Assembly (NCBI RefSeq): GCF_000208385.1
Contig: NC_015436.1
Span: 744,001-808,000 of the forward strand
Source: Parasphaerochaeta coccoides DSM 17374
GTDB lineage: Bacteria; Spirochaetota; Spirochaetia; Sphaerochaetales; Sphaerochaetaceae
Reading direction: 5' to 3'
DNA length: 64,000 nucleotides
Each line of letters begins with the position of its first letter. Within the stretch, counting starts at the first letter, position 1. The notes below the pieces were generated by a model. It saw nothing but the letters and a program-made list of their open reading frames with translations, did not search any database and was not told the DNA's origin. Both the position numbers and the translations under genes were made by a program. Positions 1 through 9,182 of this stretch are shown one piece after another.

Positions 1-528
1 ACAATTTCATTCGGACAGGAAATAGGTGTCACCGTATTGCAGATGGCTACGGCGGCGACAGCATTGGCCAATGACGGCATTCTGCTTGCTCCACATATCA
101 TCATGAAGAAGATTGATTCAGACGGACTGACAGTGTATCAAGCCGAAAGGGATGAAATCAGAACTGTCCTGTCACCGGGGGTAGCAGGCAAGATACTTTC
201 CTATATGGTCGGCGCAACAGAACCGGGAGGAACCGCGATGCTTGCCGCCGTCGAAGGCATCGAGGTCGCCGCGAAAACCGGTACTGCCCAAATCATCAAT
301 CCAGAGACAAATTCCTATTCTGAAGATTCAGTACTTGCCTCAACGCTTGCGCTTGTCCCTGCTGATGCACCGAAATACATCCTCTACATCGCCGCCGCCA
401 ATCCCACAGGAAGGACAATCTGGGGCAGCGATATCGCGGCTCCAGCCCTCGCAAGCATCATATCCGGCCTGATTTCCCAAGGAAAACTGTTAACTGACTC
501 CACACAAGTCATTCCCGTCTCACAATGA
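1..528 (+). CDS. Penicillin-binding transpeptidase, C-terminal part (partial at left edge)
   Basis: The reading frame is open from base 1, so the gene starts outside the window; 175 residues are visible. The start of the visible part (SFGQEIGVTVLQMA, then ATALANDGILLAPH) and the KTGTAQ box (KTG at 274-282) are typical of the transpeptidase domain of FtsI/PBP2-class enzymes, which cross-link peptidoglycan peptides outside the inner membrane. The SxxK and SxN motifs would lie upstream and are not visible. There is no PASTA domain after the catalytic domain; the protein ends about 80 residues after KTG. It converges on and overlaps flhF by 9 bases. Whether it is the division-specific FtsI, missing from the nearby division cluster, or a RodA partner cannot be told from this part. 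Confidence 0.88.
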   Translation, partial: TISFGQEIGVTVLQMATAATALANDGILLAPHIIMKKIDSDGLTVYQAERDEIRTVLSPGVAGKILSYMVGATEPGGTAMLAAVEGIEVAAKTGTAQIINPETNSYSEDSVLASTLALVPADAPKYILYIAAANPTGRTIWGSDIAAPALASIISGLISQGKLLTDSTQVIPVSQ

Positions 529-1710
529 GGGTACGGCTTTCAGCTGGGACAGTCCCGCAGTATCCAGAGGAATGGAAAACCCTTGAAGTCGCTGTAAAAG
601 CAGGGAGTGGGACATAGGATGGATGTCGGAGATTTTCTGCCCATCGGTCACAAAGGTCAGAGGAAGGCTTTTTTCTGCGGCCAAGCTGATGAAGTTTCCG
701 ACCGTCCTGGTTTCATCCAACTTTGTGATGATCAAGCCACGCAAGGAGAATGGAGCCGTTTGCCGCACAGCATCTTCAATGTCAGCCTTTTTCATGGAAG
801 CTCCGATGCAGAGATAAAATGCGGTCGATTCCGAGGTAGGAATAGATAACAAAGACGTCAGTTTTATGGAAAGCTCATTGTCACGCGGACTTCTGCCAAT
901 CGTATCAATAAGTACAAGATCGGTTCCTTCCAGTGAATCCAAAACTGAGAACAGCTCGTTTTCATCATGAGCCTGATGAGCGGGCAGGTTCAGGGCATCG
1001 GCAAAAGCAAATATCTGTTCTCGTGCACCGACACGGTAAGAATCGAGGGTGATGATTGCTACACTTCTCCGTTCCTCCGGAGGTGGAATGACTCCGAAAA
1101 TTGCGGCAAGTTTAGCGATGGTCGTGGTCTTGCCCACGCCAGTCGGACCAAGAAGTACGTAGTTGTGGGCAGGATGCGTCTGTCCGACCCGGTCGATTGC
1201 CATGGTTGCCATAATCTGATTGACCAAAGCAGATTCCGCTGCTGGCTTGTCCATCTCCAAGACGGAACCGCCATCGCTATCTCGACCAAGATAGTCAAGC
1301 ATCTTCTGAATATACGTATCGGAAAAATCATTGAGGATGAGTAGCCTGCGGATATGATCCGTCAATTCTTGAGTTCGACCGGCCTTCTCCGCGACAGGAG
1401 GCACTGACGGTTTCCTTTCCGCAGAATGTGAGTCTTCTGTCTGTTTCTTTCCGAGAGTGCGCGGATCGGGAGTCTGTGCTTCCTCCTCAAATTCCTTCAG
1501 CAGTGCATCACTATTCCCTGCTTCCACCTTAGATGAAGTTCCGACAAGGTAACAAATGATTTCAACCCGTTTCTTTTTTCCTAGCCAGAGAAAGCCTCCA
1601 CGTACAGATATATCTCTACGGGAATGGATGCGCATGGCAGAACCATAAAGCTTGCGGCCTTTCTTGACAGCATCTTCATAGGTTCTGCCTATGATTGTCA
1701 CATATTCCAC
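520..1710 (-). CDS. flhF: FlhF-like SRP-family GTPase
   Basis: 396 residues. The N-terminal 55 residues carry the FlhF signature (YEDAVKKGRKLYG and GGFLWLGKKKRVEI); a low-complexity charged linker follows (about 60-115), then an NG GTPase domain: P-loop GPTGVGKTT at 188-196, DSYRVGAREQ at 223-232, DTIGRSP at 269-275 and TKLDETRTVG at 329-338. FlhF is a membrane-associated SRP-type GTPase that places the flagellar basal body in flagellated bacteria. The GTG start has a strong ribosome site (GGGGGAG). It lies 31 bases after hslU, last in the minus-strand train, and not beside flhA, flhB or fleN. A role in flagella is therefore uncertain; another polar or insertion role is possible. Confidence 0.85.
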   Translation of the reverse strand: MEYVTIIGRTYEDAVKKGRKLYGSAMRIHSRRDISVRGGFLWLGKKKRVEIICYLVGTSSKVEAGNSDALLKEFEEEAQTPDPRTLGKKQTEDSHSAERKPSVPPVAEKAGRTQELTDHIRRLLILNDFSDTYIQKMLDYLGRDSDGGSVLEMDKPAAESALVNQIMATMAIDRVGQTHPAHNYVLLGPTGVGKTTTIAKLAAIFGVIPPPEERRSVAIITLDSYRVGAREQIFAFADALNLPAHQAHDENELFSVLDSLEGTDLVLIDTIGRSPRDNELSIKLTSLLSIPTSESTAFYLCIGASMKKADIEDAVRQTAPFSLRGLIITKLDETRTVGNFISLAAEKSLPLTFVTDGQKISDIHPMSHSLLLQRLQGFSIPLDTAGLSQLKAVPSL

Positions 1711-1741
1711 AGTTCACTCCCCCGTCCATTGACGGTCTTGT

Positions 1742-3148
1742 TCACAGAATATATCTGGACAGGTCAGGGTTCTGTATGATCTTACCCAACCTTTCATCAA
1801 CATATGCCGGTGTGATGGGTATAGTCTGACCTGATAGATCCGATGCAGTGAAAGACACTTCTTCAAGCAACTTCTCCATGACAGTATACAAACGACGCGC
1901 CCCGATATTCTCACTTGTAGAGTTGACTTCGTAGGCAAGGACGCTTATCCTGCGTAACGCATCATCTGAGAATACCACCTTGACTCCTTCGGTTTCAAGC
2001 ATAGCACAGTATTGCTTGATGATGGCATTTTCCGGCTCCTGCAATATCCGGTAGAAATCATCAGCTGTCAGGTCAGACAGTTCTGTACGCAAGGGGAAAC
2101 GTCCCTGAAGCTCAGGAATAAGATCGGATGGCTTGGATACATGGAAGGCACCGGCAGCTATGAACAGGATGTGCGTCGTGTCAATCACTCCCCATTTCGT
2201 CGAGACCTTCGTTCCTTCGACTATGGGAAGCAAGTCGCGTTGCACGCCTTCACGGGAAACATCCGGACCACTTCCCTTGCCTGCGTTTCCGGCGACCTTG
2301 TCAATCTCATCAATGAAGATGATTCCCATTTGCTCAGTACGTTCCTTCGCTATTTCGACAACCTTGTCCTGATCGACAATCTTCTCCAGCTCTTCCTCAG
2401 TCAGAATTTCCCGCGCTCTCTTGACGGAAAGTTTCTTATGGGTAGCGGAACGGTTGTTGAAAATCGAGCCAAGGCTATTCATGGCCTGCTGAAGATCTTC
2501 CATATTTCCCATGCCCATCATGTCGATGCCGACTGTAGGTTTCTTCGGTGAGACAGAAAAATCAACGACTGTCTCATCCAAACTTCCCGCCCGAAGCTGG
2601 GCGCGAATCTGTTCTCTTAAGGACTGATCTGAGCTGCCGGACTGGGGTATACGCACGGAATCCATAGGAACCGGTTTGCCATCACGGAAAACAGTCATAG
2701 GCTCCTGATGCGCAGCTGGTATCAGAAGGTCAAGCAAACGGTCTTCGACACGTTGACGAACCATGTCTTCCTGCTGATCTCCCAGCTCTTTGTGAACCAT
2801 CTGGACGGCAATGCCCATCAGGTCACGAACCATTGATTCGACATCACGTCCGACATAGCCTATTTCAGTGAACTTGGTCGCTTCGACCTTGACGAAAGGA
2901 GCATTGGCCAGACGCGAAATCCTACGGGCAATCTCAGTCTTTCCCACACCTGTCGGCCCAATCATGATGATATTGCGGGGTGCAATCTCATCACGCAAGG
3001 CTTCCGGAAGTTTCTTACGGCGAGAACGGCTTCTGATGGCCACGGCTATCGTCTTCTTGGCATCGGTCTGTCCGATGATGTATTTATCTAATTCGCTGAC
3101 GATCATCGCCGGCGTCATATCGTCAAGCATATGTATCTTGTTGTCCAT
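1742..3148 (-). CDS. hslU: HslU, ATPase subunit of the HslVU protease
   Basis: 468 residues, the usual length for HslU/ClpY, a AAA+ unfoldase that feeds proteins into the HslV peptidase. Visible motifs: the N-terminal MTPAMIVSELDKYIIGQ segment, Walker A GPTGVGKTE, the GYVGRDVESMVRDL segment, an I-domain in the middle, Walker B IIFIDEIDK, and the sensor/arginine region LQGRFPLRTEL. The C-terminal end (NPDLSRYIL) is the conserved tail that docks into HslV. ATG start, 3 bases after the hslV stop, so the two subunits are translated from the same message. Confidence 0.97.
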   Translation of the reverse strand: MDNKIHMLDDMTPAMIVSELDKYIIGQTDAKKTIAVAIRSRSRRKKLPEALRDEIAPRNIIMIGPTGVGKTEIARRISRLANAPFVKVEATKFTEIGYVGRDVESMVRDLMGIAVQMVHKELGDQQEDMVRQRVEDRLLDLLIPAAHQEPMTVFRDGKPVPMDSVRIPQSGSSDQSLREQIRAQLRAGSLDETVVDFSVSPKKPTVGIDMMGMGNMEDLQQAMNSLGSIFNNRSATHKKLSVKRAREILTEEELEKIVDQDKVVEIAKERTEQMGIIFIDEIDKVAGNAGKGSGPDVSREGVQRDLLPIVEGTKVSTKWGVIDTTHILFIAAGAFHVSKPSDLIPELQGRFPLRTELSDLTADDFYRILQEPENAIIKQYCAMLETEGVKVVFSDDALRRISVLAYEVNSTSENIGARRLYTVMEKLLEEVSFTASDLSGQTIPITPAYVDERLGKIIQNPDLSRYIL

Positions 3149-3151
3149 GAG

Positions 3152-3685
3152 TCAAAGAACCTCCACGTTGATTGATGTATTGGTATAAATGCAGATGTGT
3201 GCTGCAATCTCAAGACTCTTTCTTGCTATTTCCTCTGCGGATGAACTTGTGTCTGAATCAAGATAGGCACGTGCGGCGGCATAAGCATACGAACCACCAC
3301 TTCCAATCCCAATCGCATCATATTCAGGCTCCAACACGTCACCTGTCCCGCTGATGAGGAATATCTTTGAACCATCACTGGCCAGCATCATAGCTTCCAG
3401 ACGCCTGAGATTCCTGTCTATCCTCCATTCCTTGGCGAGATCGACGGCGGCACGTGTCAGGTCTCCGTTGAACTTTTTCAATTTTGTCTCGAATAATTCG
3501 AAAAGCGTAAAAGCATCCGCTGTAGCACCGGCAAAGCCGATGATGATTTTTCCATCATACAAGGTCCTCACTTTCCGGGCATTGCCTTTCATGACCGTAT
3601 CCCCGGCTGTGACTTGACCGTCTCCGGCAATGGCAACATGACCGCCTCTACGGACCGCAATGATCGTTGTTCCTTTGAAACTCAT
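3152..3685 (-). CDS. hslV: HslV, peptidase subunit of the HslVU protease
   Basis: 177 residues, proteasome-beta-type fold. The N-terminus reads [13 protein letters not shown]: the catalytic nucleophile is a threonine exposed after a short pro-segment (MSFKG) is removed, followed by the conserved AIAGDGQVT stretch and the lysine-containing NARKVR segment. It forms two stacked hexamers capped by HslU in the cytoplasm. The ATG overlaps the stop of the upstream recombinase gene (ATGA), and hslU follows at 3 bases. The order recombinase-hslV-hslU is the same as codV-clpQ-clpY of Bacillus. Confidence 0.97.
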   Translation of the reverse strand: MSFKGTTIIAVRRGGHVAIAGDGQVTAGDTVMKGNARKVRTLYDGKIIIGFAGATADAFTLFELFETKLKKFNGDLTRAAVDLAKEWRIDRNLRRLEAMMLASDGSKIFLISGTGDVLEPEYDAIGIGSGGSYAYAAARAYLDSDTSSSAEEIARKSLEIAAHICIYTNTSINVEVL

Positions 3686-4614
3686 TCTTTCTTCCTTCCG
3701 TGCGGATGACAGGCATCGTATACTTTCCTGAGCCTTTCCGCCGATACATGGGTGTAAATCTGCGTTGTGGATAAATTCACATGTCCCAGAAGCTCCTGTA
3801 CTGTCCTGATGCCGGCGTCATTATCGAGCAGATGCGTCGCAAACGTATGGCGCAGGACATGCGGGGTAAAGGCTTTGTGAATTTCCAATTCTCTCTTATA
3901 TTTCCCAAAGATACTAGTGATGATTCCTGTCGACAACCTTTTTCCTTTTCTTCTTCCGTTGGAAAGCAACAGGGCATTCCAGTCTGCCCCTTCCTTCTCC
4001 GCCGGCTCCAGGCGAGAGAGCAGCTCTTTCCTCTCCGACAAGTATTTTCCCAGCAACTTCGTCACGCGGGGAGTAAGAAAAACATACCGTTCCCGTCCAC
4101 CCTTCCCATGTATTAATATCCTTTCCTGCCCAGTCTCCAGGTCATCGACATCGATGGCAAGAAGCTCCGAACGCCGACAGCCCGTGGAATACAGCAGATT
4201 AAGGATGAGAACATCGCGGAGAGAGGAAAAATCATTCCAGGGAAGATTGAGCAGACGTTCAGTTTCTGATTTCTCAAGCACCGTAGGCAGGCGACGAGAA
4301 GCACTTCTCAGAGAAATAAGGGCGACCGGATTCTTCTCAATCTTTCCTCTGCGCACGACATATGTATAGAAACCGTTGATTGTACTTTTCAAACGTTGGA
4401 CTGTTCCAGGAGAAAAGTCTTTGCGTCGTTCCGGTAGCCATACAAGGAAAGAACGGATATCCGAAGGAGAAACATCATGAACGGAAATGGAAAATTTCTC
4501 AAGGAATTCACCGAAAACAAAAAGATCGTGGCGGTATGCCTTCTCCGTATGAGCGGAAAGACCTTTGACATTCCGTATGTAATCACAATATTCCTCAAAG
4601 ACCTGATGGTTCAT
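3682..4614 (-). CDS. xerC: Tyrosine recombinase, XerC/XerD type (copy next to hslV)
   Basis: 310 residues, full-length Xer recombinase: N-terminal SAM-like DNA-binding domain (about 1-100) and catalytic domain with R147 (GCRRSE), the beta-strand lysine K171 ([11 protein letters not shown]), H252 and R255 (HVLRH), H278 (LLGH) and the nucleophile Y287 (TTQIYTH). All catalytic residues are present. Xer proteins resolve chromosome dimers at dif near the division septum. Position just before hslVU suggests the XerC/CodV role, but XerC and XerD cannot be told apart with certainty from the sequence alone. Six bases separate it from dprA and its stop overlaps hslV. Confidence 0.93.
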   Translation of the reverse strand: MNHQVFEEYCDYIRNVKGLSAHTEKAYRHDLFVFGEFLEKFSISVHDVSPSDIRSFLVWLPERRKDFSPGTVQRLKSTINGFYTYVVRRGKIEKNPVALISLRSASRRLPTVLEKSETERLLNLPWNDFSSLRDVLILNLLYSTGCRRSELLAIDVDDLETGQERILIHGKGGRERYVFLTPRVTKLLGKYLSERKELLSRLEPAEKEGADWNALLLSNGRRKGKRLSTGIITSIFGKYKRELEIHKAFTPHVLRHTFATHLLDNDAGIRTVQELLGHVNLSTTQIYTHVSAERLRKVYDACHPHGRKKE

Positions 4615-4620
4615 CTACAC

Positions 4621-5697
4621 TCACGCCTCATCCGTTCTCCGTACACTGTACCATGTTCCGAACTTATAATGCACGGGGGTTTCCGAAGAACATGGACACC
4701 TGTCCAATGGACGCATCCTTTGTGACGATACCATGAGCTGCGGAAAAGGAAATCCTCTGCCCTGACTTTTTGCAACATTGCAGTATGATGATATGACTTC
4801 CGCTCCTTCTTCCACAAGTCTTTTGCTTCCGATTGATTCCTGTCCATCTTCCGTACCTGCGGCATGCACATAGACTTCCCTCCCATGGTCCAAGGCGGCT
4901 TCAATGACATACCGTACTCCAGAACAAGCCGGATACTGTATTGCCACGGTGATGGTTGCCAAAGTGCCGCTTAGCTGACTTTTTCGGGAGAAGCTCCATG
5001 GACGTGCGGGATATGTGGGAAGATTACAGCTCAAGAGAGTTCCTTTTTCCAGTATCTTGCGACGGAGACGGGGGCAATAGGGATATTCATAGGACAGTCC
5101 TCCGGGTAGCAATGCAATGACTTCCCCTCCGGCATCAAGGACGCCTTCCGCCGAAGCCTGCTCCACGCCTGCTGAAAGACCTGTCAGCAAGGGTATTCCC
5201 GCGTACCCCATTTCCAGACCAAAGGCATATGCCGCTCTCAGGGCAGCGGGAGTGGCCCTCCTGGTACCTGTTACCTGCATCAGAATAGAGCCCAGATTCG
5301 GGCGTTGCCCTTGGAAAAAATAAAACAAAGTGTGAAATTCCTCAGTTTCCCATGCTGTTGGCCATTCCTTCTCTCCAAGAAACACTACGCCTCCCCGTCC
5401 ATGATCTCTTTGAGCGAGCCAAGCCAATGCCGCCATGACATCCTTTTCCATGATTCCTGCTTCATAGCGGTGGAAAATATGTTGTTCTTCTTTTGGAAGA
5501 CGTTGTATATACTGATTTAATTCTTCTTTGGATGGTTGGGTAGCGGAGAACAGAAGAAAATCAATCTTCCGGGGAAACCCCAGAAGACGTGATGTGCTGA
5601 CCGCCAGCTTCAGAGTTGGGCTGGGAACTTGCTCGTTTTTCATACAATAAAATGTACTGATTACCCTGCATGGCGTTTCATGCTTCGTGCTGTTCAT
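4621..5697 (-). CDS. dprA: DprA/Smf-like DNA-processing protein
   Basis: 358 residues from the ATG at 5697. The central part has the Rossmann-like DprA core: GTRRATPAALRAAYAFG, then LLTGLSAGVEQASAEGVL and GGEVIALLPGGL, followed by ARPWSFSRKSQLSG, which corresponds to the conserved P-x-x-F-P-x-R-N-R segment. DprA loads RecA on incoming single-stranded DNA during transformation; many non-competent bacteria also carry it. It is more diverged than its neighbours in these motifs (for example FSRKSQLSG for FPRRNRIIAG). It overlaps the upstream recombinase gene by 20 bases. The start is uncertain: no well-spaced ribosome site was seen, and the ATG at MKNEQV, 18 codons further in, is the next choice. 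Confidence 0.85.
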   Translation of the reverse strand: MNSTKHETPCRVISTFYCMKNEQVPSPTLKLAVSTSRLLGFPRKIDFLLFSATQPSKEELNQYIQRLPKEEQHIFHRYEAGIMEKDVMAALAWLAQRDHGRGGVVFLGEKEWPTAWETEEFHTLFYFFQGQRPNLGSILMQVTGTRRATPAALRAAYAFGLEMGYAGIPLLTGLSAGVEQASAEGVLDAGGEVIALLPGGLSYEYPYCPRLRRKILEKGTLLSCNLPTYPARPWSFSRKSQLSGTLATITVAIQYPACSGVRYVIEAALDHGREVYVHAAGTEDGQESIGSKRLVEEGAEVISSYCNVAKSQGRGFPFPQLMVSSQRMRPLDRCPCSSETPVHYKFGTWYSVRRTDEA

Positions 5698-6607
5698 TCT
5701 CCGACTGACCTGCGTCAGGATGAAAACGCCTGAACTGTTCTTGAAGGTCCGTCGTATCTACATGAGTATAAATCTGCGTAGTGCGGATATCGCTATGTCC
5801 CAGCAGTTCCTGGACGCTGCGCAAATCAGCTCCAGCCTTCAGAAGATGCGTGGCGTAGCTATGACGCAAGGTGTGTACTTTTGCTTCAACTCCGATGCGC
5901 ATGCAATATTTCTTGAAAAGCTTCCAAATCATGACACGTGACAAGGATTGCCCGTAGCGATTAAGAAAAAGAAAACGAGAGCTACGACCTTTGGGAATGA
6001 AAGCAGGACGCACTGAAATAATATATTCATCAATGAGCTCCGCGGCGACATCTCCTACCGGGACTATCCGCTGCTTGTTTCTCTTGCCCGTGATTCTGAG
6101 TAATCGGGATTCAGGTGAATAATCCTCAATCCTCAATGACGCCAACTCACTGACACGTAGTCCGCAGGAATAGATGACTTCAAAGATGGCTCTATCCCGT
6201 CGTGCATATATAGCATCGTCCAGTTCCATTTCATGCAGAATATCATCCACCGAATCATAGTCCATGGTCCGTGGCAGGGTACGGGGCAGTTTCGGGCTGT
6301 CAAGAAGTTCAAAGGGATTATCATTCCTAATGTCATTCAGCAGCAGGAAACGATGAAATGAACGCAGTGCAGACATATTCCGTGCCAATGTCCGAGTACC
6401 AAGACCCGCCTGTCCCTTGTGGATAAAATACCCGCTGATTGTATCCGCCTGCGCTTCCTCCGCACCAATGCCCCGTGTTTCCAGGAAACTGACGTATTCT
6501 CGTACCACAGGCACATACACATTCACAGTAGCCGGACTAAGCCGCCGCTCAAGCAGCAGATGCTCGCGGTATTCTTCAAGAAGCTGGGATATGGCAGATG
6601 AGGGCAT
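5678..6607 (-). CDS. xerD: Tyrosine recombinase, XerC/XerD type (copy next to ftsZ)
   Basis: 309 residues with the complete catalytic set: R151 (GLRVSEL), K175 (GKRNKQR), H245 and R248 (HTLRH), H271 (LLGHSDI) and nucleophile Y280 (TTQIYTHV). The N-terminal 100 residues form the usual core-binding domain. It starts 3 bases after the ftsZ stop and overlaps dprA. This copy matches XerD-like features (LRVSEL, HSYATHLLKAGADLRSVQELLGHS), making it the probable partner of the other Xer protein 1 kb away; assignment of XerC versus XerD is an inference. Having both partners in one operon directly after ftsZ is unusual. Confidence 0.93.
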   Translation of the reverse strand: MPSSAISQLLEEYREHLLLERRLSPATVNVYVPVVREYVSFLETRGIGAEEAQADTISGYFIHKGQAGLGTRTLARNMSALRSFHRFLLLNDIRNDNPFELLDSPKLPRTLPRTMDYDSVDDILHEMELDDAIYARRDRAIFEVIYSCGLRVSELASLRIEDYSPESRLLRITGKRNKQRIVPVGDVAAELIDEYIISVRPAFIPKGRSSRFLFLNRYGQSLSRVMIWKLFKKYCMRIGVEAKVHTLRHSYATHLLKAGADLRSVQELLGHSDIRTTQIYTHVDTTDLQEQFRRFHPDAGQSENEQHEA

Positions 6608-6610
6608 GCC

Positions 6611-7882
6611 CTACTCCTTGTCTTCCTTCTCACCCCGTTGGTAGCGCAAGACAGCAGGGAAAGAATAATCTCCGGAAGCATCGGTGCGTTTTCCCAGTTG
6701 CTGCTGTAAATCCTGCCAACGGTTCACGGTGATTACATCGGAGTCAGGAGGCAGAGGAATACGAGGCGATGCCTGTTGCATGGAACCGGGAGTCTGTCCC
6801 TGCCGGACGTTGGCGCTCGCTTCATGGACAAGCGTTGTGCCATGACTTTCGGACATGCGGCGTCTTTCGTGTTCAGCACCGAGATTTTCTCCACCCATGA
6901 CTTGGGACCGTGATTCAAACCCCGTTGCGACGACCGTCACTTTTATCCTGTCACCCAAATCTGGATTGTAGGCTTGTCCGGCGATGATCAAAGCATCCTC
7001 GGCACAGCTCTCCGTCACAATCTCCACCACATCCTGATATTCCTGGAGAGTAAGATTGTCTCCACCAGACAAATTGACCAAAACACTCTTGGCACCATCT
7101 ATCGTCGTACTCTCCAGCAAAGGATTGCTGACCGCCGTGCGCGCGGCGTCCACAGCCCTGTTTGCTCCTTCTCCAAAACCAATGCCCATCAAAGCATCAC
7201 CCTTGCCCTTCATCACCGTGCGCACGTCGGCAAAATCAATATTGATCTCGCCAGGCTCGGTAATCAGCTCGCTGATGCCTTGTACGCCTTGATAGAGAAC
7301 CTCGTCAGCCATCAGAAAAGCCTGTTTTATCGGCGTATTGTTCTGCACGACATTGAGAAGATATTGGTTGGGAATCAAAATCAAGGTATCGACATGCTTG
7401 CGCAGATTTTCAATCCCGCTTTGGGCAAAGAGAAGTTTTTTCTTTCCTTCGAAAGCAAAAGGCGTAGTGACTACCGCCACGGTAAGAATGTTCAAGCCCT
7501 TTGCGACCTCGGCCACGATGGGAGCGGCGCCAGTACCCGTGCCTCCGCCCATGCCGGCAGTGATGAAGACCATGTCAGTACCTTCAAGCAGCCTCTTGAT
7601 TTCTTCCTTTGATTCCTCTGCCGCCTTCTGCCCTACCTCTGGGATGCCTCCGGCGCCCAAACCTCCGGTAAGCTCCTTCCCCAAAGGAAGGCGTACCTGG
7701 GCATTCGACCTCTGTAGGGCTTGGATGTCCGTGTTAAGCGTGACAAAGGTGACTTTCTTAAGCCCACTGGCAATCATGCGGTTCACCGCATTGCCTCCCG
7801 CGCCACCGACCCCCAGGACCTTTATGTCCGTCGGCGGAGTCTGTTCATCCTGCAACAGGTCTTCGATCATTCCTAAATCCAT
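6611..7882 (-). CDS. ftsZ: FtsZ, cell division tubulin homologue
   Basis: 423 residues from the ATG at 7882, chosen because AAAGGA lies 7 bases upstream; a GTG at 7984 would add 34 residues overlapping ftsA but has no such site. GTPase domain: IKVLGVGGAGGNAVNRMI at the N-terminus, the tubulin signature GGGTGTGAAP, then the T7 region (NIDFADVRTVM). A variable linker rich in polar residues follows, and a C-terminal FPAVLRYQR peptide corresponds to the conserved tail that binds FtsA. FtsZ polymerises into the division ring. It follows ftsA at 49 bases and precedes a Xer recombinase gene at 3 bases. Confidence 0.97.
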   Translation of the reverse strand: MDLGMIEDLLQDEQTPPTDIKVLGVGGAGGNAVNRMIASGLKKVTFVTLNTDIQALQRSNAQVRLPLGKELTGGLGAGGIPEVGQKAAEESKEEIKRLLEGTDMVFITAGMGGGTGTGAAPIVAEVAKGLNILTVAVVTTPFAFEGKKKLLFAQSGIENLRKHVDTLILIPNQYLLNVVQNNTPIKQAFLMADEVLYQGVQGISELITEPGEINIDFADVRTVMKGKGDALMGIGFGEGANRAVDAARTAVSNPLLESTTIDGAKSVLVNLSGGDNLTLQEYQDVVEIVTESCAEDALIIAGQAYNPDLGDRIKVTVVATGFESRSQVMGGENLGAEHERRRMSESHGTTLVHEASANVRQGQTPGSMQQASPRIPLPPDSDVITVNRWQDLQQQLGKRTDASGDYSFPAVLRYQRGEKEDKE

Positions 7883-7931
7883 TGCGCTATCCTTTGCTGG
7901 TCGGCCAGCTTTCCTTGTCTTTGGGTTTTCA

Positions 7932-9182
7932 TTAAAAAACAGTACGGAAGAAACTTCTGAACTTTTTGCCGAAACCGCCTCCACCCTTTCCTGATTTTGA
8001 TTCCCCGCGGGAGGACGTTGAAGATGGAAACTCCTTGAATTTCTTGGCTTCGGTCTTCAAAAGTCCCAAGACTGTACTGTATCCGGGATTGATGTAGGAA
8101 CGATCAAGCCCCGGCAACGCCTCCGGGAACCCTATGTGAGCAGGAAGACGGAATATCTCGCTTGCCAGTTCGGTAGCGCCACTCAATAACGCCCCTCCTC
8201 CGACAAGAACCACGCCTCCCCCGAAGGAGCCTTGGACTTGGTGTTTCTCAAGTTCTACCTGGAGTATCGAGAATATTTCAGCCATCCGTGGTTCGGCAAT
8301 CTTGCTCAGCTCTTTCCGGGGCATCCGTATTGAGGGCATGCCCCCTATTTGTGGGATGATGCAGTATTCATTGTCCGACACCGAGGGAATATGACAACAA
8401 CCATATTCAATCTTGACCTGTTCCGCAATGGAACGCGGTTTATTGAGGATGTAGGCAATGTCATTGGTGACATTCAGTCCTCCCAGGTTTACACCGCCAA
8501 CATAGACTGGCGCACCATTGACATAGACAATCATGTTAGTCGTACCACCGCCTATGTCTATCAGTATAGTACCCATTTCCTTTTCTTCGTTACTCAAGAC
8601 TATTTCCGCGTCCGCAAGCTGTTGGACTACCATCCTTTGTACAGGATATCCGGCACGCTGGAGGCATTTCCTTTGGTTGAGACAAATCGAGGAACTGCCA
8701 GTCACCACCAAGACACGACTTTCCAGCCTATGCCCCAGCATATCCATTGGATCCTTTATGCCGTCTCGTCCGTCAACCATGAAGTCCTGAACCAAAGTAT
8801 GGAGGATTTCCCTGTCCATGGGCAGTTCAAACGCACGGGCAACATCAAGGGACCTGAATATGTCTTCCCGTTTGATCTCCTGGTCTTTGGCATTGATACC
8901 GACCACTCCCTGGCTGGGGTGACCTTCGATATGACTGCCTCCAATGCCGAGAATCACATGCTTTGCTTCCGCACCAGCCTGCAACTCAGCTTCGGAAATC
9001 ACTGAAGTTATGGTGCGGATAGTCTGTTCGATGTTTACTATGGCGCCACTGCTCACGCCTTCGCTCGGACGTTCACAGATGCTGTCAACCATAAGCTGTC
9101 CATCCTTGGAAACGGAGCCGATGACCGCACGCACATTGGAACTTCCGATATCCAGCCCCATAATGACTTTTTCTCCCGCCAT
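7932..9182 (-). CDS. ftsA: FtsA, actin-like membrane anchor of FtsZ
   Basis: 416 residues, normal length. Actin-fold ATP-binding motifs: MGLDIGSSNVRAVIG at the N-terminus, ILIDIGGGTTNMIVYVNG and GVVLVGGGALLSGA later. The extreme C-terminus (GFGKKFRSFFRTVF) is a basic amphipathic helix, the membrane-targeting sequence of the family. FtsA tethers FtsZ filaments to the inner face of the membrane. Its ATG overlaps the stop of ftsQ (ATGA). Confidence 0.96.
   Translation of the reverse strand: MAGEKVIMGLDIGSSNVRAVIGSVSKDGQLMVDSICERPSEGVSSGAIVNIEQTIRTITSVISEAELQAGAEAKHVILGIGGSHIEGHPSQGVVGINAKDQEIKREDIFRSLDVARAFELPMDREILHTLVQDFMVDGRDGIKDPMDMLGHRLESRVLVVTGSSSICLNQRKCLQRAGYPVQRMVVQQLADAEIVLSNEEKEMGTILIDIGGGTTNMIVYVNGAPVYVGGVNLGGLNVTNDIAYILNKPRSIAEQVKIEYGCCHIPSVSDNEYCIIPQIGGMPSIRMPRKELSKIAEPRMAEIFSILQVELEKHQVQGSFGGGVVLVGGGALLSGATELASEIFRLPAHIGFPEALPGLDRSYINPGYSTVLGLLKTEAKKFKEFPSSTSSRGESKSGKGGGGFGKKFRSFFRTVF

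Noticed and set aside
3682-6607. Xer-like recombinases as integrases of a mobile element
   Set aside because: Both are full-length housekeeping-type Xer proteins in an operon with dprA, ftsZ and hslVU; no attachment repeats or element genes are near.
7338-7994. Long plus-strand frame opposite ftsZ
   Set aside because: It is a shadow of ftsZ codons; no ribosome site and no recognisable protein.
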